64,000 bases of DNA from Bacteroidales bacterium UBA1215 (GCA_002309475.1 DBXJ01000034.1:1-64000); one strand, 5' to 3'. Positions 40,331 through 49,663 are shown, counted from the stretch's first letter. The notes: generated by a model from the sequence alone, not told the origin. Program-made: numbers and translations.

Positions 40331-41650
40331 ATGAAATTCTATAATCGTGAAAAGGAGTTGCAGTTATTGCATGAAATTGAGGTTACATCGTGTGAACATT
40401 CGCAGATGACAGTATTGGTAGGACGGAGACGTATCGGGAAAACCAAACTACTACTGAAAGCCATTGAAGGCAAACCGTCTGTATATTTATTTGCCTCACG
40501 CAAAAGTGAAAGTATCCTTTGCCAACAATTTGTTGAAGAAGTGGAGCGATCGTTGAATATGCCTATTGGCCGGTACACGCGTATTGCCGCTCTCTTGGAA
40601 CATTTGATGCGTATCTCAAAATATACTCCTTTCACGTTGATTATAGATGAATTTCAAGAATTGGAGAAAATAGATTCCTCTATCATTGGCGACATACAAC
40701 GGGTTTGGGACCTAAACAAAGACGAAAGCCGGATAAATTTATTACTCAGCGGCAGTGTCTATTCCATGATGAAGCATATCTTTGAGGATGCAAAAGAACC
40801 GCTATTCTCTCGCGCAAGCCATATTATAAATTTAAAGGCTTTCAGCACCGACACACTGAAAACAATTCTTGCAGATTTCAATCCCCACTACACACAAGAA
40901 GACTTGCTTGCTCTTTACATGTTCACAGGTGGTGTAGCTTGGTATGTAGAACTGCTGATGACGGCCAAAGCATGGACGTGGAAAAAGATGATAGAGGTGA
41001 TTTTTCAAGAACAGTCACTATTTATCAATGAAGGAAAAAATCTGCTAATTGAGGAAATAGGAAAAGAATACAGCATCTATTTCTCCATATTGGAGTGCAT
41101 TTCGCGAGGAATAAACACCCGGGGAGATATAGAAAATGCAACAGGGGTGAAGGAAATCGGCGGCTACCTTAGCAAATTAGAGAAAGACTTCGGTATTATT
41201 GCTCAGTTGCGTCCGATATTTAGCAAACCGGCTTCCAAAACCGTCAAATATACTATCTCTGATAACTTCTTGACGATTTGGTTCCGATTTTTCTACAAAT
41301 ACATGAATTATGTAGAATCCGATAACTTTACACTACTGAGAAAGATGGTCAAGAGAGACTATCAGACTTGTTCCGGTATTATGTTGGAGCGATATTTCCG
41401 TCAACAAGCTAAAGAATCCGGCAAATACACAGATATCGGACAATTCTGGGACAAGAAAGGACAACACGAAATTGACATAATCCTTGTTAATGAGCAAGAA
41501 CAACTTCTTCGTATAGGAGAAATCAAACGCCAAGCAAAAAACATTGATTTCTACGCCTTACAAAATAAAATAGATCATTTCTTGTCTCTACACCCCCAAC
41601 TTCAGCAATATACAAAAGAAATTCTTACATTATCAATGAAAGATATGTAA
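40331..41650 (+). CDS. AAA-type ATPase with C-terminal DUF234 (PD-(D/E)XK-like) domain
   Basis: The 439-residue protein belongs to the stand-alone ATPase group common in archaea and Bacteroidales. It has FYNREKEL at the start, Walker A GRRRIGKTKLLL (residue 32), Walker B FTLIIDEFQEL, sensor-like LLLSGSVYSMM and LFSRASHII. After a winged helix (about 260-320, EIGGYLSKLEKDFGII) comes the DUF234 domain with YTISDNFLTIWFRFFY, ERYFRQQA and the nuclease-like GQHEIDIILVN...GEIKRQAK, where Glu/Asp and the GEIK match a PD-(D/E)XK core. Role unknown; a mobile or defence-related function is often suspected. The unit is flanked by direct repeats. Confidence 0.88.
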   Translation: MKFYNREKELQLLHEIEVTSCEHSQMTVLVGRRRIGKTKLLLKAIEGKPSVYLFASRKSESILCQQFVEEVERSLNMPIGRYTRIAALLEHLMRISKYTPFTLIIDEFQELEKIDSSIIGDIQRVWDLNKDESRINLLLSGSVYSMMKHIFEDAKEPLFSRASHIINLKAFSTDTLKTILADFNPHYTQEDLLALYMFTGGVAWYVELLMTAKAWTWKKMIEVIFQEQSLFINEGKNLLIEEIGKEYSIYFSILECISRGINTRGDIENATGVKEIGGYLSKLEKDFGIIAQLRPIFSKPASKTVKYTISDNFLTIWFRFFYKYMNYVESDNFTLLRKMVKRDYQTCSGIMLERYFRQQAKESGKYTDIGQFWDKKGQHEIDIILVNEQEQLLRIGEIKRQAKNIDFYALQNKIDHFLSLHPQLQQYTKEILTLSMKDM

Positions 41651-41770
41651 TTTATTTGCATTTTTCTAACATAAATCCTTTCTTATCATCTGTTTGTGTG
41701 GTACTTATAAATTCAAAATCGTAACATACATTACGGTAATATATGTTACGTTTGCTAAAAAGAACATAGC
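41643..41770 (+). repeat. Direct repeat 2: decayed leader after the ATPase gene
   Basis: Collinear with direct repeat 1. The promoter position now reads TACTTATA rather than TACTTTTG, and no plus-strand gene follows, so this copy looks orphaned. The 222-base gap to the rnr gene contains nothing else I can recognise. Confidence 0.7.
41720..41750 (+). promoter_or_regulatory. 31-bp palindrome, second copy
   Basis: CGTAACATACATTAC, a central G, then GTAATATATGTTACG: 14 of 15 positions pair. At the eighth position C-G in copy 1 is replaced by T-A here, a compensatory change that preserves pairing. Confidence 0.6.
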
Positions 41771-41872
41771 AAAATGGATTTTTACTGCGGATTTGTCTAT
41801 AAAATGAATATATGCAAAACTATTTGCATTAAGAATTCAAAGTAAGCTCTTTTCGATTCAAAGCATCGGATT

Positions 41873-44035
41873 TTATTCGTTTACAAACACAAAATCCATT
41901 TGTTTTTTAGTTTGATCAACAGCTTTTACCTTCACGCTGACAGCATCTCCCAAGCGGATGGTTTTGCCGCTGTGTTGTCCGATATAGCGATAGTTTTCTT
42001 CGTCATAATAGTAGAAATCGTCTGTCAGCGTTTTCACTGACACCATTCCCTCGCATTTGGAATCATCCAACTGCACCCAGATGCCCCATTTGCTGACACC
42101 GGAGACGACACCGTCGAACACTTGCCCGATCTTGTCGGACAAAAACTCCGCCTGCTTGTATTTAATAGAATTTCTTTCTGCCTCGGTTGCCTTTTGTTCC
42201 ATATCGGAAGCATGTTTGCATTTTTCTTCCAATTCCTCTTTGTTGACAGAAGGTTTTCCGGTTAAATAACGGGTTAACAAACGATGCACCATCAAATCGG
42301 GATATCGGCGGATAGGAGATGTAAAATGTGTATAATATTTAAATGCCAAACCATAATGTCCAATATTGTCGGTGGAATACACAGCTCGCTGCATGGTTCT
42401 AATCGCCAGAGTTTGTATCATGTTTTGCTCTTGCCTGCCCTGTATATCTTTCAACAAACCATTCATTGATGCAGATAAATTCTTGCTGCCGGACAGACGC
42501 ATTTGGTAGCCGATTCTTTCCAAGAAGGTATTAAAAGTATTGATTTTTTCATCAGAAGGTTTGTCGTGAACACGATAGACAAAACTTTTGGTCTCCTGAT
42601 TTTGGGCTACCTTGCCGATTTTCTCTGCCACTTTGCGATTGGCTAACAACATAAAATCTTCTATCAATTGATGTGAATCGGTGTTTTCACATATATAAAC
42701 GCCTATCGGTTTGGCATTTTCGTCTAAGATAAATTTCACTTCCTCTGTGGCGAAATCAATAGCCCCATGGTCAAAACGCTCTTTTCGGAGTATTTTTGCC
42801 AGTCGGTCCAAGGTGAGAATTTCTTCGGCGAATTCACCTTTTTTAGTCTCAATAATTTCCTGCACTTCCTCATAATTAAAGCGTCTATCGGAATTGATGA
42901 TCGACCTGCCTATCCATTGCTTATGGATTTTTGCTTGGTCGTCTAATTCAAAAACAACCGAATAGCACAATTTATCTTCATGGGGTCGCAATGAACAAAG
43001 CAGGTTGCACAATTTTTCCGGCAACATGGGATAGGTTCTATCCACCAAATAGACGGAAGTGCCCCGTTGATAGGCTTCTTGATCTATTGCCCCGCCTTCT
43101 TTCACATAAAAAGATACATCGGCAATATGTACACCCACTTGATAGTGCCCGTTTTCCATTTTTTTAAAAGACAAGGCATCGTCAAAATCTTTTGCATCAG
43201 CAGGATCGATGGTGAAAGTGAGCACATTGCGGAAATCTCTACGGGCATACAATTCTTTTTCCGGAATCGTGGTGGAAATATTTTCCGCCTCCCTCTCTGC
43301 TGCTTTCGGAAATTCCAAAGCAAAATTTTGGTCTATCAAAATAGACTTCATCTCCACATCGTTGTTGCCAGGATATCCCAATACCTGCTTTACGTTTCCA
43401 AAAGGATTTTTCACATGGTCGGACCATTCTGTAATTTCCACTACCACCTTTTGCCCGTTTTTGGCACCGTGAAGGTTTTCCCGTGGAATTAATATGTCAA
43501 TAGGCATATTAACATCATCAGGAATAAAATAAGGAATTGTTCGAGAATAATTAATCGTGCCTACAAACAGTTTTTTGCTACGTTCCAATATCTCCACTAC
43601 GCGGCCTTCCGGATGTTTGCCGTTACGGGCGGGAAACAACTGCACCTTCACCCGGTCACCATTGAGAGCATGATGGGTATTGTTGGCAGCAATAAAAACA
43701 TCTTCAATTTCAGGATTTTCTGACAATAGGTAGGCTTTGCCTGTAGGTTTCATCAGCAAACGACCTTCCAAAATATTGTCAGGATTCATTTCTACATGAA
43801 TAGGATTGAGTTTGAATTTGCCTCTTTGACCGACTACCAACACTTGATGCTGCAACATATCGGTAATCGTTTTTTTGACCAATTCCCTGTCACTTTTATC
43901 GTTAATACCTAATTGTGCAGAAACTTGCTTATAGTTAAAATACTGATATGGATTTTTAGAAAAAACTGCCAACACCTGTGCTTCAAACAAGGTATTCGTT
44001 GTAAATTTATCCGATTTCTGTCTTTTTCTTGCCAT
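41873..44035 (-). CDS. rnr: Ribonuclease R
   Basis: Processive 3'-5' exoribonuclease that degrades structured RNA. The 720-residue protein has a winged-helix start, two cold-shock domains (NILEGRLLMKPTGKAYLL; FVGTINYSRTIPYFIPDD), the RNB catalytic core beginning FTIDPADAKDFDDALSF (four Asp of the metal site, near residue 275), GVHIADVSFYVKEG, DRTYPMLPEKLCN, HFTSPIRRYPDLMVHRLL, and a C-terminal S1 domain (FDGVVSGVSKWGIWVQLDD). ATG 44035 (MARKRQK) is preferred; a longer start would overlap the neighbouring gene. The usual basic C-terminal tail of E. coli RNase R is absent. Confidence 0.95.
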   Translation of the reverse strand: MARKRQKSDKFTTNTLFEAQVLAVFSKNPYQYFNYKQVSAQLGINDKSDRELVKKTITDMLQHQVLVVGQRGKFKLNPIHVEMNPDNILEGRLLMKPTGKAYLLSENPEIEDVFIAANNTHHALNGDRVKVQLFPARNGKHPEGRVVEILERSKKLFVGTINYSRTIPYFIPDDVNMPIDILIPRENLHGAKNGQKVVVEITEWSDHVKNPFGNVKQVLGYPGNNDVEMKSILIDQNFALEFPKAAEREAENISTTIPEKELYARRDFRNVLTFTIDPADAKDFDDALSFKKMENGHYQVGVHIADVSFYVKEGGAIDQEAYQRGTSVYLVDRTYPMLPEKLCNLLCSLRPHEDKLCYSVVFELDDQAKIHKQWIGRSIINSDRRFNYEEVQEIIETKKGEFAEEILTLDRLAKILRKERFDHGAIDFATEEVKFILDENAKPIGVYICENTDSHQLIEDFMLLANRKVAEKIGKVAQNQETKSFVYRVHDKPSDEKINTFNTFLERIGYQMRLSGSKNLSASMNGLLKDIQGRQEQNMIQTLAIRTMQRAVYSTDNIGHYGLAFKYYTHFTSPIRRYPDLMVHRLLTRYLTGKPSVNKEELEEKCKHASDMEQKATEAERNSIKYKQAEFLSDKIGQVFDGVVSGVSKWGIWVQLDDSKCEGMVSVKTLTDDFYYYDEENYRYIGQHSGKTIRLGDAVSVKVKAVDQTKKQMDFVFVNE

Positions 44036-44040
44036 AAATA

Positions 44041-44385
44041 TTAATGTTTTGTCCACTGTTTGGTGGTGGATTGATAAACCTTTGTTTGTCCGTCTTTCAA
44101 GACAAACGACAACTCATAAGTAGTATCATTAATAATTTGATAATGAAACAATTCTTCTATCGACTCATCGTCAGGATACAATACCAACAAATCTTTCGGC
44201 AATGTTTGATGCTTCTTTTGGTATTTATCCAATCTGCCGACAATTTCTTTGCCATAACGAGTAACGGTATTTTCAAACATATCGTCATTTTTGTAGATGG
44301 CAATAATCACCATCACCGCTATGGAGACTATCAATATCAATGCCGACAAAGATACTTTCATATTCCAACGAGTCTTTCCTTTCAT
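44041..44385 (-). CDS. Hypothetical membrane-anchored protein (114 aa)
   Basis: The protein has a basic N terminus, one span (ALILIVSIAVMVIIAIY), then about 80 soluble residues: a helix GKEIVGRLDKYQKKHQTLP and a small beta region (YQIINDTTYELSFVLKDGQTKVY). The layout, one helix followed by KYQKKHQTLPKDLLVLYP, recalls pseudopilin-like minor proteins (long N-terminal helix then small beta sheet), but there is no prepilin cleavage site. It lies 5 bp before rnr in the same direction and 52 bp after recO. Confidence 0.65.
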   Translation of the reverse strand: MKGKTRWNMKVSLSALILIVSIAVMVIIAIYKNDDMFENTVTRYGKEIVGRLDKYQKKHQTLPKDLLVLYPDDESIEELFHYQIINDTTYELSFVLKDGQTKVYQSTTKQWTKH

Positions 44386-44437
44386 AATGGTTAATTATTT
44401 GTTTGCATTTTATATCACTTTTTTACTATTTGATGTT

Positions 44438-45142
44438 TTATTCATGCAAAACTGTCCGCAATACATCTAAAGAATGCAAAGCAGACAAATCTATTATATG
44501 TACTGTATAATATTTCAACAAGGTGTCTAACAATGAATTACGAATACTATATGGGACAATATCCGCTTGTGAGGTTGGAAAAATCGGACTATTGAGCAAC
44601 TCGTGCAAATAATAAGCTGTCATTTTATCCATTTCGTTGGCAGTTTGTTGCTCAAAGCGAGCATCAATAATATTAAAAACGCTACCTTGAGAATAATTGT
44701 CCATAGGCATAGAACCCAAACGCATAGCACTATGCAACAAAAATCGTAAATGAAAATCCGGTGAAAAACTATGGCTATAAAAATCCTGCAAAGTTTGATA
44801 AAAGAAATCAAACAAATCGGCATCTTCACCGGCATTGAACAGCAATTTGTATAGCACTTCGTTGATAAACATGGCAACGGCAGTCTTCGTTAACTCGTAA
44901 CCTTCACTACTGACTGAAGATATATATTGTACATCTTTCAAAAAGGCAAAATCGGAAGCATGTTTTTTCTCACTACAAAAATTCACCAACGTCATCGGCT
45001 GCAAAGCCGCCACATTGCTCCCTTTGGACTTACGATAGCACATATAGGAGTTGGTGCCGGTTTCGGTATAGATTTTGACAATATCTTTATTGTCATTGAA
45101 ATCAAATTTCCGTAATACTATGCCTTTTACTTTTTCTACCAT
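44438..45142 (-). CDS. recO: DNA repair protein RecO
   Basis: Recombination mediator that helps RecR load RecA on SSB-coated DNA. The 234-residue protein has the N-terminal OB fold (KVKGIVLRKFDFNDNKDIVKIYTETGTNSYMC; described by its first half) and the helical remainder with AVAMFINEVLYKLLFNAGEDADLFDFF, as in Bacteroidetes RecO, without the four-cysteine zinc site. It directly follows era with no intergenic bases. Confidence 0.9.
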   Translation of the reverse strand: MVEKVKGIVLRKFDFNDNKDIVKIYTETGTNSYMCYRKSKGSNVAALQPMTLVNFCSEKKHASDFAFLKDVQYISSVSSEGYELTKTAVAMFINEVLYKLLFNAGEDADLFDFFYQTLQDFYSHSFSPDFHLRFLLHSAMRLGSMPMDNYSQGSVFNIIDARFEQQTANEMDKMTAYYLHELLNSPIFPTSQADIVPYSIRNSLLDTLLKYYTVHIIDLSALHSLDVLRTVLHE

Positions 45143-46033
45143 TTAACTACCGTAACCGAATTTTTTTAATCTACTGTCGTCATTACGCCAGTCTTTCTGA
45201 ACTTTTACACTCAACGACAAAAACACTTTGCTGCCAATAAAGTCTTCAATCGCCAATCTGGACTGTGTTCCCAATTCTTTGATAGCCGCTCCTTGATGTC
45301 CTAAAATAATGGCTTTCTGACTTTCTCGTTCTACATATATTGTTGATTCTATTCTTGTTATATTTTGTTCTTCTTTATAACTCGTCACCACCACTTCCAC
45401 TCCATAAGGAATTTCTTTCTTATACAGCAAGAGTATTTTCTCTCGAATAATCTCCGATACAAAAAACCGCATAGAACGGTCAGTAAGTTCGTCTTTTGGA
45501 AAATAAGGAGGTGCCACCGGCAAACATTCCACCACTGCCTCCACCACCGATGACACATTGTCATCTTTCAAAGCAGAAATACAACAAGTTTTTTTAGGAT
45601 GTATCAATGCTTCCCAATACTGTCGGCATCGCTCAATTTCTTCTGCCGACACCTTGTCTATCTTATTAATGATTAAAATAATGGGAATAGTCAAATGGCT
45701 CATCTCTTCTACAAGTGCTTCATGGTGATTTTTCTCACCTACTTCTACCATATATAGCAGAATATCACTATCTTGCAGAGCCGTTTCTACATATTGCATC
45801 ATGTATTCCTGCATTTTGTAACTCGGCTTCAACACTCCCGGTGTATCAGAATAGACTATTTGAAAATCTTCTCCATTAACAATGCCCATAATTCTATGAC
45901 GAGTGGTTTGGGCTTTGTTGGTGATGATAGACAATCGCTCACCTACCAAAATATTCATCAAAGTGGATTTTCCTACGTTTGGATTACCCAAAATGCTGAC
46001 AAAACCTGCCTTATGTTTTTTTTCTTCTTCCAT
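45143..46033 (-). CDS. era: GTPase Era
   Basis: Ribosome-assembly GTPase that binds the 3' end of 16S rRNA. Of 296 residues, the first 175 form the G domain: G1 GNPNVGKSTLMN (residue 17), G2 ITNKAQTTRHRI, G3 YSDTPGVL, G4 INKIDKV and G5 ISALKDDN. The C-terminal KH domain has ESTIYVERESQKAIILGHQGAAIKELG (core ILGHQGAAIKELG). It is followed immediately by recO and preceded by the deaminase gene, 1 bp away, so deaminase-era-recO is probably one transcript. Confidence 0.97.
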   Translation of the reverse strand: MEEEKKHKAGFVSILGNPNVGKSTLMNILVGERLSIITNKAQTTRHRIMGIVNGEDFQIVYSDTPGVLKPSYKMQEYMMQYVETALQDSDILLYMVEVGEKNHHEALVEEMSHLTIPIILIINKIDKVSAEEIERCRQYWEALIHPKKTCCISALKDDNVSSVVEAVVECLPVAPPYFPKDELTDRSMRFFVSEIIREKILLLYKKEIPYGVEVVVTSYKEEQNITRIESTIYVERESQKAIILGHQGAAIKELGTQSRLAIEDFIGSKVFLSLSVKVQKDWRNDDSRLKKFGYGS

Positions 46034-46034
46034 A

Positions 46035-46514
46035 TCAATAATCTATCTTTCCACTACTTTTTTTCCACATTTCCAATGGCTTGGATGAATCCAAATCGGT
46101 AATATGTATGGTTTTCAGATGTCGCAATTCCATTTTTAAGTTAATCTCTTGATAAATAAATTCATCATCAAAGCCTGCATCGGCTGCTTGAAATCTGTCG
46201 GCAGCAAACACCAATCTTGCCGGACGAGCCCAATAAATGGCACCTAAACACATAGGACAAGGCTCACAACTTGCATAAATAGTACAACCTTCCAACTGAA
46301 AAGCATTCAATTGACTACAAGCATTTCTAATAGCTGTCACCTCTGCATGTGCGGTAGGATCGTTGTTGGCAGTTACCCTATTGGCACCTGTTGCCACTAT
46401 TTTTCCGTCCTTAACGACTATAGCAGCAAATGGTCCTCCTTGGCTTTCAACATTTTTTACTGCCAAATCGATTGCCTGTTGCAGAAAATACCTATCCTCA
46501 TCCTTTTGACACAT
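46035..46514 (-). CDS. Nucleoside deaminase, guanine deaminase-like
   Basis: A 159-residue zinc enzyme of the cytidine deaminase fold. The zinc motifs are AHAEVTAIRNAC (His and catalytic Glu) and ASCEPCPMCLGAIYWA (PCxxC). GGPFAAIVVKDGKIVATG and the C-terminal Phe/Trp-containing tail (PLEMWKKSSGKIDY) resemble GuaD guanine deaminase more than the tRNA enzyme TadA. ATG 46514 is preferred, since the TTG at 46529 lies inside the promoter box. Guanine to xanthine is the likely reaction. Confidence 0.85.
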   Translation of the reverse strand: MCQKDEDRYFLQQAIDLAVKNVESQGGPFAAIVVKDGKIVATGANRVTANNDPTAHAEVTAIRNACSQLNAFQLEGCTIYASCEPCPMCLGAIYWARPARLVFAADRFQAADAGFDDEFIYQEINLKMELRHLKTIHITDLDSSKPLEMWKKSSGKIDY

Positions 46515-46526
46515 AACTCTTTTTTG

Positions 46527-46534
46527 CAAAAATA
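46527..46534 (-). promoter_or_regulatory. -7 box for the deaminase-era-recO unit
   Basis: Minus-strand TATTTTTG, ending 12 bases before ATG 46514. Confidence 0.5.
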
Positions 46535-46672
46535 TCTAAAATTTATGACACTTATGACACTCTTGTTAAATTTTTATACACATATTTGAGTGAAAATTTT
46601 TTATAAATTGCTTTTTGATGCTATGTCATTTCTATACTAAATAAATAGACAAAAAATGCCGAAAAAAAATTG

Positions 46673-46680
46673 TACTTTTG
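46673..46680 (+). promoter_or_regulatory. -7 box for the MATE gene
   Basis: TACTTTTG, ending 16 bases before ATG 46697. Confidence 0.6.
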
Positions 46681-46696
46681 CAAAATTGACTACAAG

Positions 46697-48019
46697 ATGA
46701 AAACTTCCATCAGCAACAAAGAAATTTGGCGAATTGCATGCCCTATCATGTTAGGGTTTATGACACAAACCATCATTTCTTTCACCGACACAGCCTTTTT
46801 GGGGCACTTGGGCATGATAGAACTCAGTGCCTCCATGATGGCAGGTATGTACTATTTTGTTTTCACTACCTTAGCCATGGGGTTTGCTGTCGGCATACAA
46901 ATTTTTATTGCCAGACGCTATGGAGAAGGAAACTTTTCTAATATCGGAAAAATATTTTTTCATGGTGCCTTTTTTGTTTTTCTATTAGGATTGGCACTAT
47001 TGAGTATTCTCTATTTCAGTAGCGGACTATTGTTAGATAAAATTATCAGTTCCGACAATATATACACCTCTGCAAAAACATATCTTAATTTCCGTCAATT
47101 TGGAATTATGTTTGTGGTGTTCAACTTTTTGTTCCGCTCGCTCTATGTAGGAATTTCCAACACCAAAGCCATCACCCTGTCAACAGTCATTATGGCCATT
47201 GTAAACATATTTTTAGATTATGCTCTTATTTTTGGTCACTGGGGATTTGCACCAATGGGAATTGCAGGAGCCGCCATTGCATCTTTATCGGCGGAAATAT
47301 CAGCATGCTTGTTTTTTATCATATATACCTATTTTGCTGTGCCACAAAAATATGAAATTTTCAAATTTCATTCTATCGACAAATCATTGATGAGTAATCT
47401 TATCAAAATTGCATTTCCAAGCATGCTACAACGTCTTGCCTCTTTTGGTTCTTGGTTTGTATTTTTTATTATGATAGAAAAGATGGGAGAAATGGCAATC
47501 GGCATATCCTCCTTGGTTCGAAGTGTGTATATGGTGCTCGTTATTCCTTCATTTGCCTTCGCCTCAACTGCCAATACTCTTACAAGCAGATTGATCGGTG
47601 AAGGTCGTAGCGAAGAAGTGTTTTCTACGCTATGGAAAATTATTAAAAACAGTGTTCTCTGTGCATTGCCCTTAGCTTTGATTGTTTGTATTATCCCATT
47701 GCAAGTTATACAAATTTATACCGATGATATTACATTGGCCACACTGGCACAACCCACCATTTATATAATAGCCGTTGCCACGTTGATACTTTCAGGCAGC
47801 ACCATTTTCTTCGAATCTGTTTCAGGCACCGGCAACACACATGCCGCCTTTGTAATAGAATGTAGCATCATCGGCACCTATTTAATCTACATTTATTTCA
47901 TGTCAATCTTAGTTCCTATCCATTTTGTCTGGACTGCAGAATGGCTCTACAATTTTTTCATTGGTCTATTTTCTTTCATCTATCTCAAAAAAGCTCCTTG
48001 GCAAAAGAAAAAACTCTAA
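46697..48019 (+). CDS. MATE family efflux transporter
   Basis: A 440-residue protein with twelve predicted spans and the MATE/DinF pattern: EIWRIACPIMLGFMTQTIISFTDTAFLGHLG at the start (conserved P and the DTAFLGHLG block), MGFAVGIQIFIARRYGEG, and GISNTKAITLSTVIMAIVNIFLDYALIFG in the middle (core NIFLDYALIFG). It should export cationic or organic compounds using a Na+ or H+ gradient. ATG 46697 is supported by the promoter box just upstream. The substrate is unknown. Confidence 0.93.
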   Translation: MKTSISNKEIWRIACPIMLGFMTQTIISFTDTAFLGHLGMIELSASMMAGMYYFVFTTLAMGFAVGIQIFIARRYGEGNFSNIGKIFFHGAFFVFLLGLALLSILYFSSGLLLDKIISSDNIYTSAKTYLNFRQFGIMFVVFNFLFRSLYVGISNTKAITLSTVIMAIVNIFLDYALIFGHWGFAPMGIAGAAIASLSAEISACLFFIIYTYFAVPQKYEIFKFHSIDKSLMSNLIKIAFPSMLQRLASFGSWFVFFIMIEKMGEMAIGISSLVRSVYMVLVIPSFAFASTANTLTSRLIGEGRSEEVFSTLWKIIKNSVLCALPLALIVCIIPLQVIQIYTDDITLATLAQPTIYIIAVATLILSGSTIFFESVSGTGNTHAAFVIECSIIGTYLIYIYFMSILVPIHFVWTAEWLYNFFIGLFSFIYLKKAPWQKKKL

Positions 48020-48084
48020 ATTTCAATACTATACATAAAGAAAAAACTTTCTTTGAAATCTTTGCCCATTTCAACAAAAAGTTG

Positions 48085-48092
48085 TATATTTG
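48085..48092 (+). promoter_or_regulatory. -7 box for glnA
   Basis: TATATTTG, ending 55 bases before ATG 48148. Confidence 0.5.
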
Positions 48093-48147
48093 CAAATTAC
48101 TTTCATTTGAAATATTAAAAAAATAAAATACAATAAATAAATTAGGT

Positions 48148-49653
48148 ATGAGTACAGCAGAAAAAAATTACCTTAACCCATTGGTTAAGTTTTTAGGCAA
48201 GAACCCTGACGAATTTACAAAGAAAGACATTCTTCAATACATCAAAGAGAATGACATTGCAATTGTTGATTTTCACTATGTTGGTGGAGATGGACGTATC
48301 AAAACGCTCAACTTTGTTGTTTCAGATGAAGAATACATTGAACAAGTGCTTACTTTCGGCGAACGCGTAGATGGTTCTAGTTTATTCTCCTTTGTACAAG
48401 CAGGCTCCAGCGATTTATATGTAATTCCTCGCTTCAGCACAGCTTTTGTAGACCCATTCAACGAACTGCCGACACTTGGCATCATGTGTTCGTATTATAC
48501 AAAAGACGGTCAACCATTGGAAATTTCTCCGGAACATGTTTTACACAAAGCAGCAGCATCTTTTACAAAAGTTACCGGCATGAAATTCCAAACGATGGGC
48601 GAATTGGAATACTATGTCATCGGTGATGAAGAAGATTTATTCAAAGCCACCGACCAAAAAGGTTATCATGAATCAAGTCCTTTCACCAAGTTTGAAAGCT
48701 TCCGCAGAGAATGCATGTATCAAATTGCAAAAGCCGGCGGCATGATAAAATATGGTCACTCCGAAGTCGGCAATTTTACATTAGACGGCAGAATCTACGA
48801 ACAAAATGAGATAGAATTTTTGGTTACAGATGTAGAACAATCAGCATTACAGCTTATTATGGCTAAATGGATTATCCGTCGTTTGGCTTATGAATATGGA
48901 TTAGATGTTACCTTTGCACCAAAAATCACTGTCGGAAAAGCCGGAAGCGGCATGCACATTCACACTCGCATTGTAGATAACAATGGTAAAAATGCCATGG
49001 TGACAGACGGACAATTGAACGAAACTGCTCGCAAAGCCATCGCCGGCTACATGGAATGTGCTCCATCTTTAACAGCATTCGGCAATATGAATCCGACTTC
49101 TTATTTCCGTTTGGTTCCACATCAAGAAGCTCCTACTACCGTTTGTTGGGGTGACAGAAATCGTTCTGTATTGGTACGTGTTCCTCTCGGATGGACTGCC
49201 AAAACCGACATGGTTTCCAACGAAAATCCATTAGAAACACCAACTACAACCGATGGTTCGCAAAAACAAACTGTTGAATTCAGATGTCCGGACGGCTCTG
49301 CCAACATTTATTTGCTATTGGCAGGCTTGACAGTTGCCGCTCGTACCGGTTGGGAAATGGAAAATGCTTTAGACAAAGCAAAAGAAACCTATGTAGATGT
49401 TAATATTTTCGAAGATAAATATAAAGATTTGGTGGCTAACTTAAAGAGTCTGCCAACATCTTGCTGGGAATCTGCAGAAATGTTAAACAGCCAAAGAGCT
49501 ATCTTTGAAAAATACGATGTATTTACACCGGAAATTATCAATGGTGTAATTGATATCTTAAAATCTCACAATGACAAGAATCTACGACAAGAATTAGAAC
49601 AAAATCCTGACAAAATGATGGAGATTGTTAAAGAATTTTATCATTGTGGTTAA
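48148..49653 (+). CDS. glnA: Glutamine synthetase family protein (type I-like)
   Basis: A 501-residue enzyme of the glutamine synthetase fold, forming glutamine from glutamate, ammonia and ATP. It has the beta-grasp start (IAIVDFHYVGGDGRIKTLNF), GELEYYV (metal Glu), YGHSEVGNFTLDGRIYEQNEIEFLV, GKAGSGMHIHTRI (metal His), NPTSYFRLVPHQEAPTTVCWGDRNRSVLVRVP (substrate region; described by its NPTSYFRLVP and WGDRNRS parts) and the VEFRCPDGSANIYLL ATP-side block. I see no NLYDLP-type adenylylation site near the C terminus, so control by GlnE is unlikely. It is a single gene ending at a strong terminator. Confidence 0.9.
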   Translation: MSTAEKNYLNPLVKFLGKNPDEFTKKDILQYIKENDIAIVDFHYVGGDGRIKTLNFVVSDEEYIEQVLTFGERVDGSSLFSFVQAGSSDLYVIPRFSTAFVDPFNELPTLGIMCSYYTKDGQPLEISPEHVLHKAAASFTKVTGMKFQTMGELEYYVIGDEEDLFKATDQKGYHESSPFTKFESFRRECMYQIAKAGGMIKYGHSEVGNFTLDGRIYEQNEIEFLVTDVEQSALQLIMAKWIIRRLAYEYGLDVTFAPKITVGKAGSGMHIHTRIVDNNGKNAMVTDGQLNETARKAIAGYMECAPSLTAFGNMNPTSYFRLVPHQEAPTTVCWGDRNRSVLVRVPLGWTAKTDMVSNENPLETPTTTDGSQKQTVEFRCPDGSANIYLLLAGLTVAARTGWEMENALDKAKETYVDVNIFEDKYKDLVANLKSLPTSCWESAEMLNSQRAIFEKYDVFTPEIINGVIDILKSHNDKNLRQELEQNPDKMMEIVKEFYHCG

Positions 49654-49663
49654 ACAATTTTTT

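Noticed and set aside
44041..44385. Pseudopilin call for the 114-residue protein before rnr
   Set aside because: The helix-then-sheet layout is suggestive, but there is no prepilin peptidase site and no pilus gene nearby.
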